DNA of 64,000 nucleotides, taken from an uncultured Sphingobacteriales bacterium (GTDB lineage: Bacteria; Bacteroidota; Bacteroidia; Chitinophagales; Chitinophagaceae). The notes beneath the pieces are model-generated. The model searched no databases. It saw only the letters and a list, made by a program, of their open reading frames with translations, and had not been told where the DNA came from. Positions 45,670-55,558 of this stretch are shown one piece after another (the first letter of the stretch is position 1; every line of letters starts with the position of its first letter). The DNA lies in assembly GCA_937991535.1 (NCBI GenBank), contig CALKHN010000112.1:159054-223053 (forward strand), in the 5' to 3' direction. The position numbers and the translations under genes were made by a program.

Positions 45670-47328
45670 CTATTCATAATTTGGATTTTGCTCAAGTTGT
45701 GGATTTACGTCAATCGCATACTGAGGTATCGGTAAAAGATAATTTTTTGCAGGATCAAACGCTTTCGCACCGCCGCCTGCAGGCACTACCGTATACACTG
45801 TATTTCCTCCAACAATATCAATCTTAATAGCATGCACTGTTCCGTTCAGTTTAACTTCAGCAAGCCGTGAACGCAACAGATCTGGCAATCTTTTATCTTC
45901 GAAAGCCAGTTCCACTCTTCTTTCGCGAAGAATAGCCTTCCGCATATCAGCCTGGTTCAAACCCAAAGGCAGGTCGGGTAAATCTGAACGTTCTCTCACA
46001 GCATTTACAGCATCATATACCGACTGATCGGGACCGGAGGCTTCATTTCTTGCTTCGGCATAGCTCAGCAGCACTTCTGCATAGCGGAAGATGATAAAAT
46101 TGGCACTGTTGCCATTATCCATTGCGCCGGCATATTTAGGATTTACCATTTTGCGAACATAATAGCCTGTTCTGGTTGAAATGCTGCTGTTGTTCAGATC
46201 GGTGGCATTGAGGCTGCCTACCCCCTGTTTCATGATCATGGTAGCGCCCAGCCATTCCGATCCATCGTATACAATGGATTCATAAAATCTTTTTTCCCGG
46301 TTAACATAAGGTTTCTGCGGATCATAACCAGATGCAGGATCGGTAATGGGTAACCCGTTGGCCATTGCATATTCATCTACGATATCCTGCGTGGGATCCA
46401 AATGTCCCCAGCCGGTTAATGAGCCATTTACAAAGCGTGGCCCTATCTGCCCTACATAATTGGCTAAAGATGTTCCGCCCAAATGCTGCCGGCTGAATAT
46501 TACTTCTACGTTATTGTTGTTCTCTTCAAAGAAAAGCGTTGCGTAATCCGGGAACAGGTCGTATTTATTTAAGTCAATTACTTTTTGAAACGTGGTAGCC
46601 GCTTTTTCCCAGCGCGATAAATCATTGTTCGGATTTTTCAGCGCACCTGCGTTAAACAGTTCACAGCTTCCCTGTAAGGTAAGCGCGGCGCCCTGCGTGG
46701 CTCTCCCCGATGCTGCCGATACCGGTAAATCGGGTGCTATGGCAGCACATTCTGAAATAATGAAATCCGCCGTTTCTTCAGAAGTATTGCGCGGTCTGAA
46801 AACCGCATCACCCTGCTCGCTTAAATTAAGTACATCTGTAATAATGGGCACGCCGCCATAGTAGGTCCATAACAAAGAATAAAAATACGCCCGCAGAAAA
46901 CGTGCTTCCGCCAATCTTACTTTTTTCCAGCTTTCAGGCAAATCGGAGGCGGTTGCTTTTTCAATAAACAAATTACATTTCCGGATATTGGTATACTGGT
47001 TCCATTTGCTGGGTGTATTGCTGGGAATATAAAGACCGGGGCCGTAAACATTGGTGCTTACGCGGCCAGCCTAACCATTCAATGAATTGTCGGAATAATT
47101 ATCCCAGGGGTCATCTGTTGCCATTGAGGGTACAGACGCGTAAATATTATTAAGAAACAGATCCGCATTCTCGGGAGTTGCCCAGAGCGTGGCATCTGAA
47201 ACCTGTTGCTTGGGCGTTACCTCCAGAAATTTTTTGCAGGAGGTGAAGGAAAACGAGGTTATCATAATGATTGCCCCCAATGATATCTTAAAGAGTTGCT
47301 TGTTCATACTTAAATATTTTTTGCTCAT
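45670..47328 (-). pseudogene. SusD/RagB-like surface lipoprotein, interrupted by an amber stop
   Basis: The frame encodes a SusD-family glycan-binding lipoprotein of about 550 residues: lipobox SFSFTSC near residues 25-31, the conserved KKFLEVTPKQQVSDATLWAT N-terminus, TPR-like helices (EARFLRAYFYSLLWTYYGGV) and the C-terminal RERRVELAFEDKRLPDLLRS. Codon 86 is TAG (47071-47073), between NSLNG and AGRVSTN. One base change from CAG or TGG would restore it. Everything downstream is intact and in the same frame, so the stop is recent, a sequencing error, or read through. The first ATG overlaps the susC stop by one base; ATG 47307 (MNKQLFK) is an equally good start. Confidence 0.85.
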
Positions 47329-50300
47329 TAAAAGGTAATATTAGCTCCTACTGAGAGTGTTTTCTGATTAGGATAACCCCAGGTGCCATTTGGTATCCAT
47401 GAATTATTAGGACCAACTTCGGGATCGTAGTTCATCAGTTTTGTCCAGGTTAAAATATTTTGTCCGGACAAATAGATCCTGGCGCCCTGAATTTTGATGC
47501 GACTCATAACAGCCGATGGAATAGTATAAGAAAGCGTAGCGCTCTTCAACCGCAGGTAACTTGAATTACCCATCCAGAAAGAGGATGTTTGAGAATTATT
47601 TACTGTTGGCGAAGATGTTAACCGCGGAAATTTAGCATTTGTATTTTCAGGAGTCCAGTAGTCGAAGTTTTGCACATAAGGAAGCATGGTTTCCCAGAAA
47701 GGCATGATAGAAGAGCCGTGATAATACCAATTGGTTTTTGCTGTACCCTGGAACAACAGATCCAATGCAAATCCTTTATATTTCACTCCCGGAGAGAACC
47801 CATAGATAATTCCCGGAACTGCTGTAGGATCGCCGATTACCGTTAAGTCATCATTGTTGATCTGACCATCCTTATTAAGGTCTTCATACCTGATATCGCC
47901 GGGTTGTACCGCTCCCCAGGGTTGTGTGGCTATCCCCGGCTTTAAAGCGCCGCTGCCATCGAAATCATCTGCCTGGAAAAACCCTAAGGCATGATATCCG
48001 AACTGCGTGCCTAAGGGTCTTCCGGTACGCCGCCGGTTGGGGTTATCATAAGTGGTAGGACCTTCAAAAATCTGTAGCATTTTGTTCCTGGCATAAGTCA
48101 TATTAGCGCCCAGGGATACCTGCAGATCTCTGGAAAAATCATATACTGAACTGATCGTAAGATCAAAACCACGGTTTGCCATTATACCCGCATTCACCTG
48201 GCTAAGTCCAACACCATATTCTGCGGGCACGATCACATCCGGGGTAAGGAGCATATTGGATCTCTTTTCATAGAAATAATCTATTTCAAAGTTTAATAGC
48301 CCCTGCCACAAATTGGCTTCCAAACCTATGTCTGTCTTTCTGGCCCGTTCCCATGTAATAGCGGTGTTAGGCTCTGCTCTTTCACGGATACCCTGAACGG
48401 CATTGCCGCCCAGAATATAATTGGTACCCAATACATCATAGGTGCTCATGTACTGGAAAGGGCTACCGGCTAATGCGCCAACTTCCCCATAAGAAGCCCT
48501 CACTTTCAGGTTGTCGAGCCAGCTAAACTTATCCTTCAGGAAATTTTCTTCCGATAAACGCCAGCCCACAGAAAACGCCGGGAAAAAGCCCCATCTTTTA
48601 TCGGGTGCAAAATAATAGCTTCCGTCATACCGTCCGCTTGCTTCCACTAAGTATTTCTGCGCATAGTTGTAAGCAACCCTGTACACCAGACCCGCCTGCC
48701 TTGCTGAGGTGGAAGCGCCGCCTGTAGACATGTCGGCTGAGCTGGAGCTACCGAGGTTAATTTCATCTACCGTTAAATTAAAATTTCTTCTCGATGCCGC
48801 GAGGCTTGCCAGGTCATTGGCTTTCGCTTCAAACAAGCCCAGCACCGCTATATTGTGATTTCCAAAAGAACCGTCGTAATTCAACCCGGCCTGGTAGGTA
48901 AGCTGCGTTGCAAAATCAATATTCTGGCTAAGCGAAGGTTTGGTTTGTCCCCAGATCCCATCATTGATAACATAAGGCGTTTGCGACTTATCAAGGCTTG
49001 CTTTGTGCACAGGCAGCGTCCATAATTTACGAGCCGTGTAGGTAGGGTCGTATGCAATTGTTCCTCTTAATTTTAAACCAGGAACAAAGGGTATTTTCTG
49101 CTCAACAGACAGTTGCGAATACAGCGCGTTGATATTGTATTTATCGTATCCGCTGTTGAAAAGGCTGCCGGTAAGGAATGTGCCCGGCATACCATTGCTG
49201 AAACGAAGGGGTCCATACAACGGGTGAAGGTAGCCGATCAGCTCAAAAATACGCCCGGTAGAGACAGCGGGGTACTTGCTGTTTTGATTGCGCCCGTTAA
49301 GGTTAAATGAAACGGAGGTTGTTGACGTTACCTGTGCATCGAGGTTCAGGGTAAGATTAAACCGGCGTGTACTGGTGGCCGGCCACATCCCTTCCTGCTG
49401 CATATAGCCAAGTGCCGTATAATATTTTATTCTTTCAGAACCGCCTGAAACCTCCACATTGTGCTGTGTTATCAGTGGATTTTTATTGGTAATGGTTCCC
49501 CATATATCCTTGTGTGTCGGGTATGCATCGGGGTCAGAACCGTCCTGGAATTTTTGCAATTCTTCGTCTGTATAAGCTGCAGGCAAACCTTCATTGGCAG
49601 CGGCCGCATTCCTTAATGTAGCGTACTGGTATGAATTCACAAAATCGGGCAGCACTACCGGGTTCTGGAATCCCACATAACCGTTGTAGGTAAGCGTTGG
49701 CGCGCCGGTTTTACCTTTTTTGGTAGTAACCAGTATTACACCATTGGCTCCGGCAACACCGTAAGGCGCTACAGCAGCGGCATCTTTTAACACGGTAAAT
49801 GTTTCAATGGCATTGGGATCAAGGTGCTGAAACGACCTTGGAATACCGTCAACAATCAGCAGGGGCTGGTTGGCTCCGGTAGAAGACAAGCCCCTGATGT
49901 AAATATTGGAACCGTCATATCCCGGCTCGCCCGAACCCTGCTTTACAATAACGCCCGACACTCTTCCGCCCAAACCATTGCTTAAATTGGCAATAGGCAC
50001 GGAAGCGATATCTTTTCCTCTCATGGTAGACACGGCCGCAGTTAAAGACGTTTTCTTTTGCGTTCCGTATCCTATTATTACTACATCGTCGAGCACATTG
50101 CCTTCCGATGCCTTCAAAACAATAGCCAACTGGTTTTGGTTACCAATTTTTATTGTTTGTGTTTCATACCCGGTATGTGAAATAACAAGGGTTTGCCCCG
50201 ATGACACACTTAAAGTAAACACCCCATCATTGTTGGTAGTGGTACCAACCTGTGTTTCCCGGATGATAACGGATACATCTGCCAAAGCAGTTTCACCGTC

Positions 50301-50423
50301 CGTAATTTTGCCTTTAAACGTAAAATTGTTTTGCGCGACAACAGAGTTCCCGAGCAAGAGCGCAATAAACAGCATTAACACTGTTCTTCCTGAAATCGGA
50401 AATGGTAATAGTTTTAAATTCAT
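47328..50423 (-). CDS. SusC/RagA-family TonB-dependent transporter
   Basis: A 1031-residue outer-membrane receptor. After the signal peptide (to about residue 30) it has a carboxypeptidase-like beta-sandwich (FKGKITDGETALADVSVIIR), the TonB-box region around VLDDVVIIGYGTQKKTSLTA, the plug domain (IANLSNGLGGRVSGVIVKQG, then ANQPLLIVDGIPRS) and a beta-barrel ending YPNQKTLSVGANITF. With SusD it forms a pedal-bin importer for oligosaccharides. It is the first gene of the operon, and a TAnnTTTG box is found 76 bp upstream of the start. Confidence 0.95.
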   Translation of the reverse strand: MNLKLLPFPISGRTVLMLFIALLLGNSVVAQNNFTFKGKITDGETALADVSVIIRETQVGTTTNNDGVFTLSVSSGQTLVISHTGYETQTIKIGNQNQLAIVLKASEGNVLDDVVIIGYGTQKKTSLTAAVSTMRGKDIASVPIANLSNGLGGRVSGVIVKQGSGEPGYDGSNIYIRGLSSTGANQPLLIVDGIPRSFQHLDPNAIETFTVLKDAAAVAPYGVAGANGVILVTTKKGKTGAPTLTYNGYVGFQNPVVLPDFVNSYQYATLRNAAAANEGLPAAYTDEELQKFQDGSDPDAYPTHKDIWGTITNKNPLITQHNVEVSGGSERIKYYTALGYMQQEGMWPATSTRRFNLTLNLDAQVTSTTSVSFNLNGRNQNSKYPAVSTGRIFELIGYLHPLYGPLRFSNGMPGTFLTGSLFNSGYDKYNINALYSQLSVEQKIPFVPGLKLRGTIAYDPTYTARKLWTLPVHKASLDKSQTPYVINDGIWGQTKPSLSQNIDFATQLTYQAGLNYDGSFGNHNIAVLGLFEAKANDLASLAASRRNFNLTVDEINLGSSSSADMSTGGASTSARQAGLVYRVAYNYAQKYLVEASGRYDGSYYFAPDKRWGFFPAFSVGWRLSEENFLKDKFSWLDNLKVRASYGEVGALAGSPFQYMSTYDVLGTNYILGGNAVQGIRERAEPNTAITWERARKTDIGLEANLWQGLLNFEIDYFYEKRSNMLLTPDVIVPAEYGVGLSQVNAGIMANRGFDLTISSVYDFSRDLQVSLGANMTYARNKMLQIFEGPTTYDNPNRRRTGRPLGTQFGYHALGFFQADDFDGSGALKPGIATQPWGAVQPGDIRYEDLNKDGQINNDDLTVIGDPTAVPGIIYGFSPGVKYKGFALDLLFQGTAKTNWYYHGSSIMPFWETMLPYVQNFDYWTPENTNAKFPRLTSSPTVNNSQTSSFWMGNSSYLRLKSATLSYTIPSAVMSRIKIQGARIYLSGQNILTWTKLMNYDPEVGPNNSWIPNGTWGYPNQKTLSVGANITF

Positions 50424-50498
50424 AGCAATTGTTTTGTGTGTGTAGCTTAATTTTAAGTTTAAAACGGGTCGTTTAACTTGTCTCCCAGTGCCACACTA

Positions 50499-50506
50499 CA
50501 AAACTA
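50499..50506 (-). promoter_or_regulatory. Candidate susC promoter -7 box
   Basis: On the minus strand this reads TAGTTTTG, matching the Bacteroidota consensus TAnnTTTG, about 76 bases before the susC ATG. No convincing -33 TTTG is seen at the ideal distance, so confidence is moderate. Confidence 0.5.
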
Positions 50507-50549
50507 TTTTTCAAACACCTATCTTTTTTGCACAATATTGCTTAATCAG

Positions 50550-50615
50550 TACCCTATTTTGCATATAAAAACCAAAGACTACCCTATTTTGTACAACTTT
50601 TATACTATTTTGATG
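50550..50615. promoter_or_regulatory. Direct repeats in the susC-araC intergenic region
   Basis: TACCCTATTTTGCA (50550-50563), TACCCTATTTTGTA (50580-50593) and a weaker ATACTATTTTGATG (50602-50615) are direct repeats spaced 30 and 22 bp; a further relative, CTATCTTTTTTGCA, begins at 50519. Directly repeated sites between a divergent AraC regulator and its target operon are the normal form of AraC-family operators. Confidence 0.6.
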
Positions 50616-50665
50616 TGTGTGATACTAAATTAGGATAAGCACATTGGTTCATGTATATTTAGTTC

Positions 50666-51538
50666 ATGAAACCGCATTACAAACCCATACCATCCGAATC
50701 GAATTTATTTAAAGTAGAATTCCAGAAAACCAGTAAAGAATTTTACTACCCCTGGCATTACCATGCCGAGCTTGAACTAACCTTTATATTGGGTGGACAG
50801 GGTGTAAGATATGTAGGCAACTCCATCGAAAATTTTTATGAAGAAGAATTGGTTTTACTTGGCTCTAACCTGCCTCATGCATGGAACACCACAATAGAAC
50901 AGGATCAACCGGTAACGGCTATTGTTGTTTACCTGAAAGAAGATTTTTTTGACAAAACCTGGATGCAAAGCATCGAGTTTGAAGGGATAAGAAATTTATC
51001 TGCTTTGATGAATAAAGGAATAAAAGTTGACAAAAAAATTGCTTTGGCGCTTAAACAAAAATTTTATGATCTGCTGAATGCAGCACCTTTTGAAAAACTC
51101 ATGATCTTACTGCAGATACTTGAGTATCTCTCCCACAACCAGGAGTACAGATTTTTATGCGAGCAGGAATTCGTGGGTGATTTTGATGACACAGATAAAA
51201 AACGCGTCAATGCCGTTTATGATTATATACAAAAAAACTACCTGCACCAGATATCACTTGCCGATATTTCATCTAAGCTAAATATGAGTGAAGAGTATTT
51301 TTCCAGGTATTTCAGCAAAACAATGAAAAAACCTTTTTTCGAATTTTTGAATGAATATAAAATCAACAGGGCTTGTAAACAGTTAATTGAAACAGATAAG
51401 CAAATAAGTGAAATATGCTACGCGGTGGGGTTTGAAAGCATACCATTTTTTTACAGGCAGTTTAAAAAGTTTAAAGACTGTCAGCCCAAAACCTACCGCA
51501 AGAACTTTCAAAAAGTGTCTTTGTATCAGCCGGTATGA
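50666..51538 (+). CDS. AraC-family regulator of the catabolic operon
   Basis: A 290-residue regulator with an N-terminal cupin sensor (about 1-150; YYPWHYHAELELTFILGGQG has the HxH-type pocket) and a C-terminal double helix-turn-helix (about 190-285; SLADISSKLNMSEEYFSRYF, then ISEICYAVGFESIPFFYRQF). It is divergent from susC across a 242-bp region with direct repeats, so it very probably activates the operon in response to a sugar, although the effector is unknown. Confidence 0.88.
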   Translation: MKPHYKPIPSESNLFKVEFQKTSKEFYYPWHYHAELELTFILGGQGVRYVGNSIENFYEEELVLLGSNLPHAWNTTIEQDQPVTAIVVYLKEDFFDKTWMQSIEFEGIRNLSALMNKGIKVDKKIALALKQKFYDLLNAAPFEKLMILLQILEYLSHNQEYRFLCEQEFVGDFDDTDKKRVNAVYDYIQKNYLHQISLADISSKLNMSEEYFSRYFSKTMKKPFFEFLNEYKINRACKQLIETDKQISEICYAVGFESIPFFYRQFKKFKDCQPKTYRKNFQKVSLYQPV

Positions 51539-51883
51539 TCTTTATGGGCGTTCATGCTGAATGGTTCAAATCTGGCTGGAGTCAACCAATCCGCAGCATT
51601 TCGAAATTTAAAACTGCACTTTCAGGGATAACCGGCTGGATAAGCGTTATGCAGGCAGCAAAATGGATATGGCGATCAGCATTGCCAGTGGGCAAACCCG
51701 GATAAATTGGGAGAGCCCTCTGAAGTGTTTTCGGGACTAATGCGCAATATTTATATTCCTGACAACCTGTTCGAAGATGAATCAGTGTGCGCCAGTGCTG
51801 AGGGAATTTTAAATACACCCTTTGTTTGCTTAATTATTACCAATAACGTAACTTAAAGGCGCCGTAGATTGTTTTGTGGCTTT
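51539..51883. other. Spacer with a short coding-like remnant
   Basis: Bases 51640-51832 on the plus strand read as two coding-like pieces in different frames, LDKRYAGSKMDMAISIASGQ (with TRINWE) and then PSEVFSGLMRNIYIPDNLFE (with DESVCASAEGILNTPF). A single shift near 51710 would join them. No family is recognised. The rest is featureless. Confidence 0.35.
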
Positions 51884-54112
51884 ATGCTGTTTACTGCACC
51901 TAAATATATACAGGCAAATGGCCTGTTCAAATGGCAACAAACATGTAAATGCTGCCTTATTTTTATTATGCTTTCCTGCGTATTATTTCAGTGGATTACG
52001 GCGCAAACAAAAGCAATTGACAGTCTGAAAAAAATATTGCCTTCTTTAAAAGGTATTACCAGAGCAGACTGCCTGAATGAGTTAGGGGCAGAATATGCAG
52101 ACCGGTATTGGACTACATCACAATACCTACAAACCGATTCGGGTCTGCTTTATACCATACAGGCAATGAATGAAGCGGGTCAACTGCATTATTTGACAGG
52201 TATCGGAAAGGCCAATCTGAATATGAGTATTATTGAAGAAGAGCACAATAACCTTGTAGTGGCAGCAGATTATTTACGAAAGTCACTGCCTGTTTTGCAA
52301 AAAGAAAACAGGACTGCGGATTTTCACAGGGGCAGGACTTTTCTCGGCTGGTGTTCATACCGTCTTGGATTAATTGAGCAGAGCATTTCCATATACCAGG
52401 AAGAGTTGCCTTATTACGAAGGCACAAGAGATACAGTGCGGCTTGATAAGCTTTACAGAATGATAGCAAGATCTTATAATTCACAGGGAAATTCAGAAAA
52501 GGCATTCACCTACCTGGAAAAAGATTTTGCAGTTAACAAACCGGTAATAGATATATGGGGCAAAAGAAGTACTGCAACCTTAAAAGCTGTTGTTTATATG
52601 GCGGCGGGCGATACCCCAAATGCTGTATTTTATTATAAGCAGGCCGCCCTCGTTTCAAAAAATCAGCGGTCAATTTTAGCATCCTACCAGTATAATATGG
52701 CGGCTGCTTTGATACTGGAAAAGAAATACGATTCCGCTTTATTTGAAATAAGAAATGCCATCACCGAGATCCAATCCTCAAAAGATGATTCATTATACAG
52801 GAAGCTTGTACTAATGAATAACTATACCGTTTTAAGCGATATACTGTTTTCTTTAAAACAGTATGACAGCGCTATTATATACGGAAGGCGGGTAATGCTG
52901 TTCTATAAAAAGTGCAACGATGTGCCGGGTCTTTTATCAGCGCTTAAAACACTTGCCGCTGCACACAACTCAAAAAATGAGAATGCTGCCGCACTGTTAT
53001 ATGCCAGTCAACTGCTGGCCTATGCAAAAAAATCAGGAGCAAGGCCATTTGAAAGGGAAGCATATAAGGTATTATGGCATATCTGTTCAAATCAGAAAAA
53101 AATAAATGAAGCAAAAGACTATCGCTTAAAATATACGTTGCTGAATAACGATTTGCGAAATGACAAATACATATCGCAGTCGGCAGCATGGAAGGCTATT
53201 AATGATATTAGAATAAATGAAGTTAAATACGAAAACCAGTTAAAGCTAAACGAAGAAAGCAACAATGTAAAAATAGCATCCATTAAAGAAGAAAAGAAAG
53301 TTCAGCAGTACACTTTTATTTCAGCAATTGCTTTGATCAGTATATTTACCATTTTAGTGATCAGAAACAACAAGCTGAAAAGAAAAAGAGATCAGTTGCA
53401 ATTGATGGTGACTGAAGCGAATATTGCGCTTGAAAAACAAAAGCGTGAACAGGAAGTGACACAACTCCAGCAGCAAAAAGCCGAGCTTGAAATGCAGGCT
53501 TTACGGGCACAAATGAACCCGCATTTTATTTTCAACTGTCTTAATTCCATCAATAGGTTTATTATGAATAATGATGCCGCAAAGGCGGCGGATTATCTTA
53601 CTAAATTTGCAAAGCTCATTCGTATTGTGCTGGAGCAATCCGGAAAACCATTTGTGCTGCTTGAAGATGAGCTGAAATACCTGCGCCTGTATATGGATCT
53701 GGAAGCCCTGCGGTTTGAAAATCCTTTTCAATACCAAATACATTATAACGGAACAGATATATCTTCAGTTATGATTCCCACTTTAATAATACAGCCATTT
53801 GTTGAAAATGGCATCTGGCACGGGTTGCAGGGTAAAGAAGATGATGGCAAAATAGATATCAGCCTACACCGGGATAAAAATATATTGCATTGCAGGATTT
53901 GCGATAATGGCATTGGCAGAGCCGCCGCAGCAAAAGAAAAAAATAATGCTGAAAAAAAATCTTTGGGGATGGCTCTTACAAAAAACAGGTTGCGGCTTAT
54001 TAATTTTAACAGCCAAAATGAACCGGCAATTACCTTTCATGACGTGGTAAACGAAAATGGGCAATGCGCAGGTACTCATGTTGATATCAGCATTCCCGTG
54101 CAGGAAATATAA
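51884..54112 (+). CDS. TPR sensor histidine kinase (LytS/YehU type)
   Basis: A 742-residue sensor. ATG 51884 gives a signal peptide ending near WITAQ; a TTG at 51869 is an alternative. Residues 40-440 form TPR-like helical repeats in the periplasm (DFHRGRTFLGWCSYRLGLIE, KYDSALFEIRNAITE), followed by a membrane helix near 482-498 (YTFISAIALISIFTILVI), a coiled coil, and a His_kinase domain with the phospho-His in QMNPHFIFNCLNSINRF (about 547). The HATPase part has PTLIIQPFVENGIWHG and CDNGIGRAAA. Partner regulator encoded 11 bp downstream. Confidence 0.92.
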   Translation: MLFTAPKYIQANGLFKWQQTCKCCLIFIMLSCVLFQWITAQTKAIDSLKKILPSLKGITRADCLNELGAEYADRYWTTSQYLQTDSGLLYTIQAMNEAGQLHYLTGIGKANLNMSIIEEEHNNLVVAADYLRKSLPVLQKENRTADFHRGRTFLGWCSYRLGLIEQSISIYQEELPYYEGTRDTVRLDKLYRMIARSYNSQGNSEKAFTYLEKDFAVNKPVIDIWGKRSTATLKAVVYMAAGDTPNAVFYYKQAALVSKNQRSILASYQYNMAAALILEKKYDSALFEIRNAITEIQSSKDDSLYRKLVLMNNYTVLSDILFSLKQYDSAIIYGRRVMLFYKKCNDVPGLLSALKTLAAAHNSKNENAAALLYASQLLAYAKKSGARPFEREAYKVLWHICSNQKKINEAKDYRLKYTLLNNDLRNDKYISQSAAWKAINDIRINEVKYENQLKLNEESNNVKIASIKEEKKVQQYTFISAIALISIFTILVIRNNKLKRKRDQLQLMVTEANIALEKQKREQEVTQLQQQKAELEMQALRAQMNPHFIFNCLNSINRFIMNNDAAKAADYLTKFAKLIRIVLEQSGKPFVLLEDELKYLRLYMDLEALRFENPFQYQIHYNGTDISSVMIPTLIIQPFVENGIWHGLQGKEDDGKIDISLHRDKNILHCRICDNGIGRAAAAKEKNNAEKKSLGMALTKNRLRLINFNSQNEPAITFHDVVNENGQCAGTHVDISIPVQEI

Positions 54113-54123
54113 TTGTAGTACAC

Positions 54124-54879
54124 TTGATCAAGGCAATAATTATAGATGATGAGAAGCATTGCAGCGATAACCTGCAATGGCAGTTGCAGCAATATTGCCC
54201 GGAAGTTGAGGTTGCCTGCATTTGTAAAGACCCAAAGCAGGGATTGAATGAAATCAGTAAGCAGCAGCCGCAACTGGTTTTCCTTGATGTGGAAATGCCA
54301 GGTATAAATGGCTTTGAAATGCTTGAGCAACTATCAGACATCAGCTTCGATATCATCTTTACCACAGCATTTAACCAATATGCCATTCGCGCCATAAAAT
54401 TTGGCGCGCTGGATTATCTGGTAAAGCCAATTGACAAAGATGAACTGCGTGTTGCAGTTGATAAGGTATTAAAGCGTACCAATAATCAATCTTTAAAGCA
54501 ACTCGCCGCATTGCTTACGCATATCACGAAAAACAATGATTTTTCTTTTCAAAAAATTGCTTTGCCAACTATACATGGGTATGAATTGGTGCCACTGAAT
54601 AATATTATGTATTGCGAAAGCAAAAGCAACTACACCAATATTCATTTAAATAACGGGCAACAGATACTTATTTCACGAACGCTGAAAGATATTGAAGAGT
54701 TGCTCAATATGCACCCGTTTTTCAGAATCCATAATTCATTTTTAGTAAACCTGCAGTATGCTATCCGTTATATCAGGGGTGAGGGAGGTTTTTTAGTATT
54801 GCATAACGATATTACCGTGCCTGTTTCCCGCAACAAAAAGGAAAACCTGCTTAAACTCATTACTCATCTCTCTGCCTGA
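54124..54879 (+). CDS. LytTR-family response regulator
   Basis: A 251-residue regulator starting at TTG 54124 (TTGATCAAGGCA gives MIKAIIIDDE). The receiver domain has the acidic pocket DDE at 8-10, phospho-acceptor D55 in FLDVEMPG, and K in YLVKPID. The LytTR DNA-binding domain (about 145-250) shows MYCESKSNYTNIHLNNGQQI and FFRIHNSFLVNLQYAIRYIR. It forms a two-component pair with the kinase just upstream; the target may be the neighbouring PepSY-like gene or the glycan locus, which is not shown by sequence. Confidence 0.92.
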   Translation: MIKAIIIDDEKHCSDNLQWQLQQYCPEVEVACICKDPKQGLNEISKQQPQLVFLDVEMPGINGFEMLEQLSDISFDIIFTTAFNQYAIRAIKFGALDYLVKPIDKDELRVAVDKVLKRTNNQSLKQLAALLTHITKNNDFSFQKIALPTIHGYELVPLNNIMYCESKSNYTNIHLNNGQQILISRTLKDIEELLNMHPFFRIHNSFLVNLQYAIRYIRGEGGFLVLHNDITVPVSRNKKENLLKLITHLSA

Positions 54880-55009
54880 TCTCCTTTCCCTATCCCGGTT
54901 TTCACTGTCCGCTCATTCATTTCCGCAGTCTGCACAGTACTTGTTTTAAACTGTAGGTGTTAATTATATTTTAGCAGTCAGAAGTATTTGTTCAATTAAA
55001 AATTAGTTT

Positions 55010-55558
55010 ATGACAAAGAATATTCTTCTCTTGAAAAAGATTTTTTTTATGGCTGGCGTTTATACTTTATCTATCCTCACCTGTATACATGCCAATGCAC
55101 AACATAGCCTAACCCCGGAATATACCGGCGTCCGCATAGCTTCACCAAATAATACCGGCAGCAAGCACTATATTAATGACATCAGTTTAGAAGCAATGAG
55201 GAACTTTAAGCAGCGCTATAAAGATGTATCCAATGAGGTTTGGAGTAAAAACAACCTGGGTGAATACTTTGTATACTTTACTTCAACTGGTACTACTACC
55301 AGGTTGTTCTTCACTAAACACGGAAAATGGTATGCTACCTTAAAAACGTATACGGAAGATAAATTACCCTTTGCAATACGCGATCAGGTAAAAAGCAAAT
55401 ACTATGATTATAGCATCGAATTTATTAATGAAATTGTAACAGTATACAGCAACTCGCTGCCCGTTTATATTGTTAATATAAAATACAGGAATGACATTAA
55501 AATACTAAGAATATACGAAGGCGAAATGGAGGTGTGGAAACACTTTGAGCAACCATAA
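55010..55558 (+). CDS. Secreted PepSY-like protein
   Basis: A 182-residue protein with a signal peptide (MAGVYTLSILTCIHANAQ near residues 14-31, after an extended N-terminus). The mature part SLEAMRNFKQRYKDVSNEVW, then EYFVYFTSTGTTTRLFFTKH and KWYATLKTYTEDKLPFAIRD resembles the beta-lactamase-inhibitor-like, PepSY-like proteins frequent in this phylum. Function is unknown. It lies 130 bp after the LytTR gene on the same strand. Confidence 0.65.
   Translation: MTKNILLLKKIFFMAGVYTLSILTCIHANAQHSLTPEYTGVRIASPNNTGSKHYINDISLEAMRNFKQRYKDVSNEVWSKNNLGEYFVYFTSTGTTTRLFFTKHGKWYATLKTYTEDKLPFAIRDQVKSKYYDYSIEFINEIVTVYSNSLPVYIVNIKYRNDIKILRIYEGEMEVWKHFEQP

Noticed and set aside
45670..46971. Separate shorter SusD gene starting at an internal TTG
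   Set aside because: The frame is continuous with the upstream lipoprotein start except for the TAG; a product starting here would lack signal peptide and N-terminal helices.
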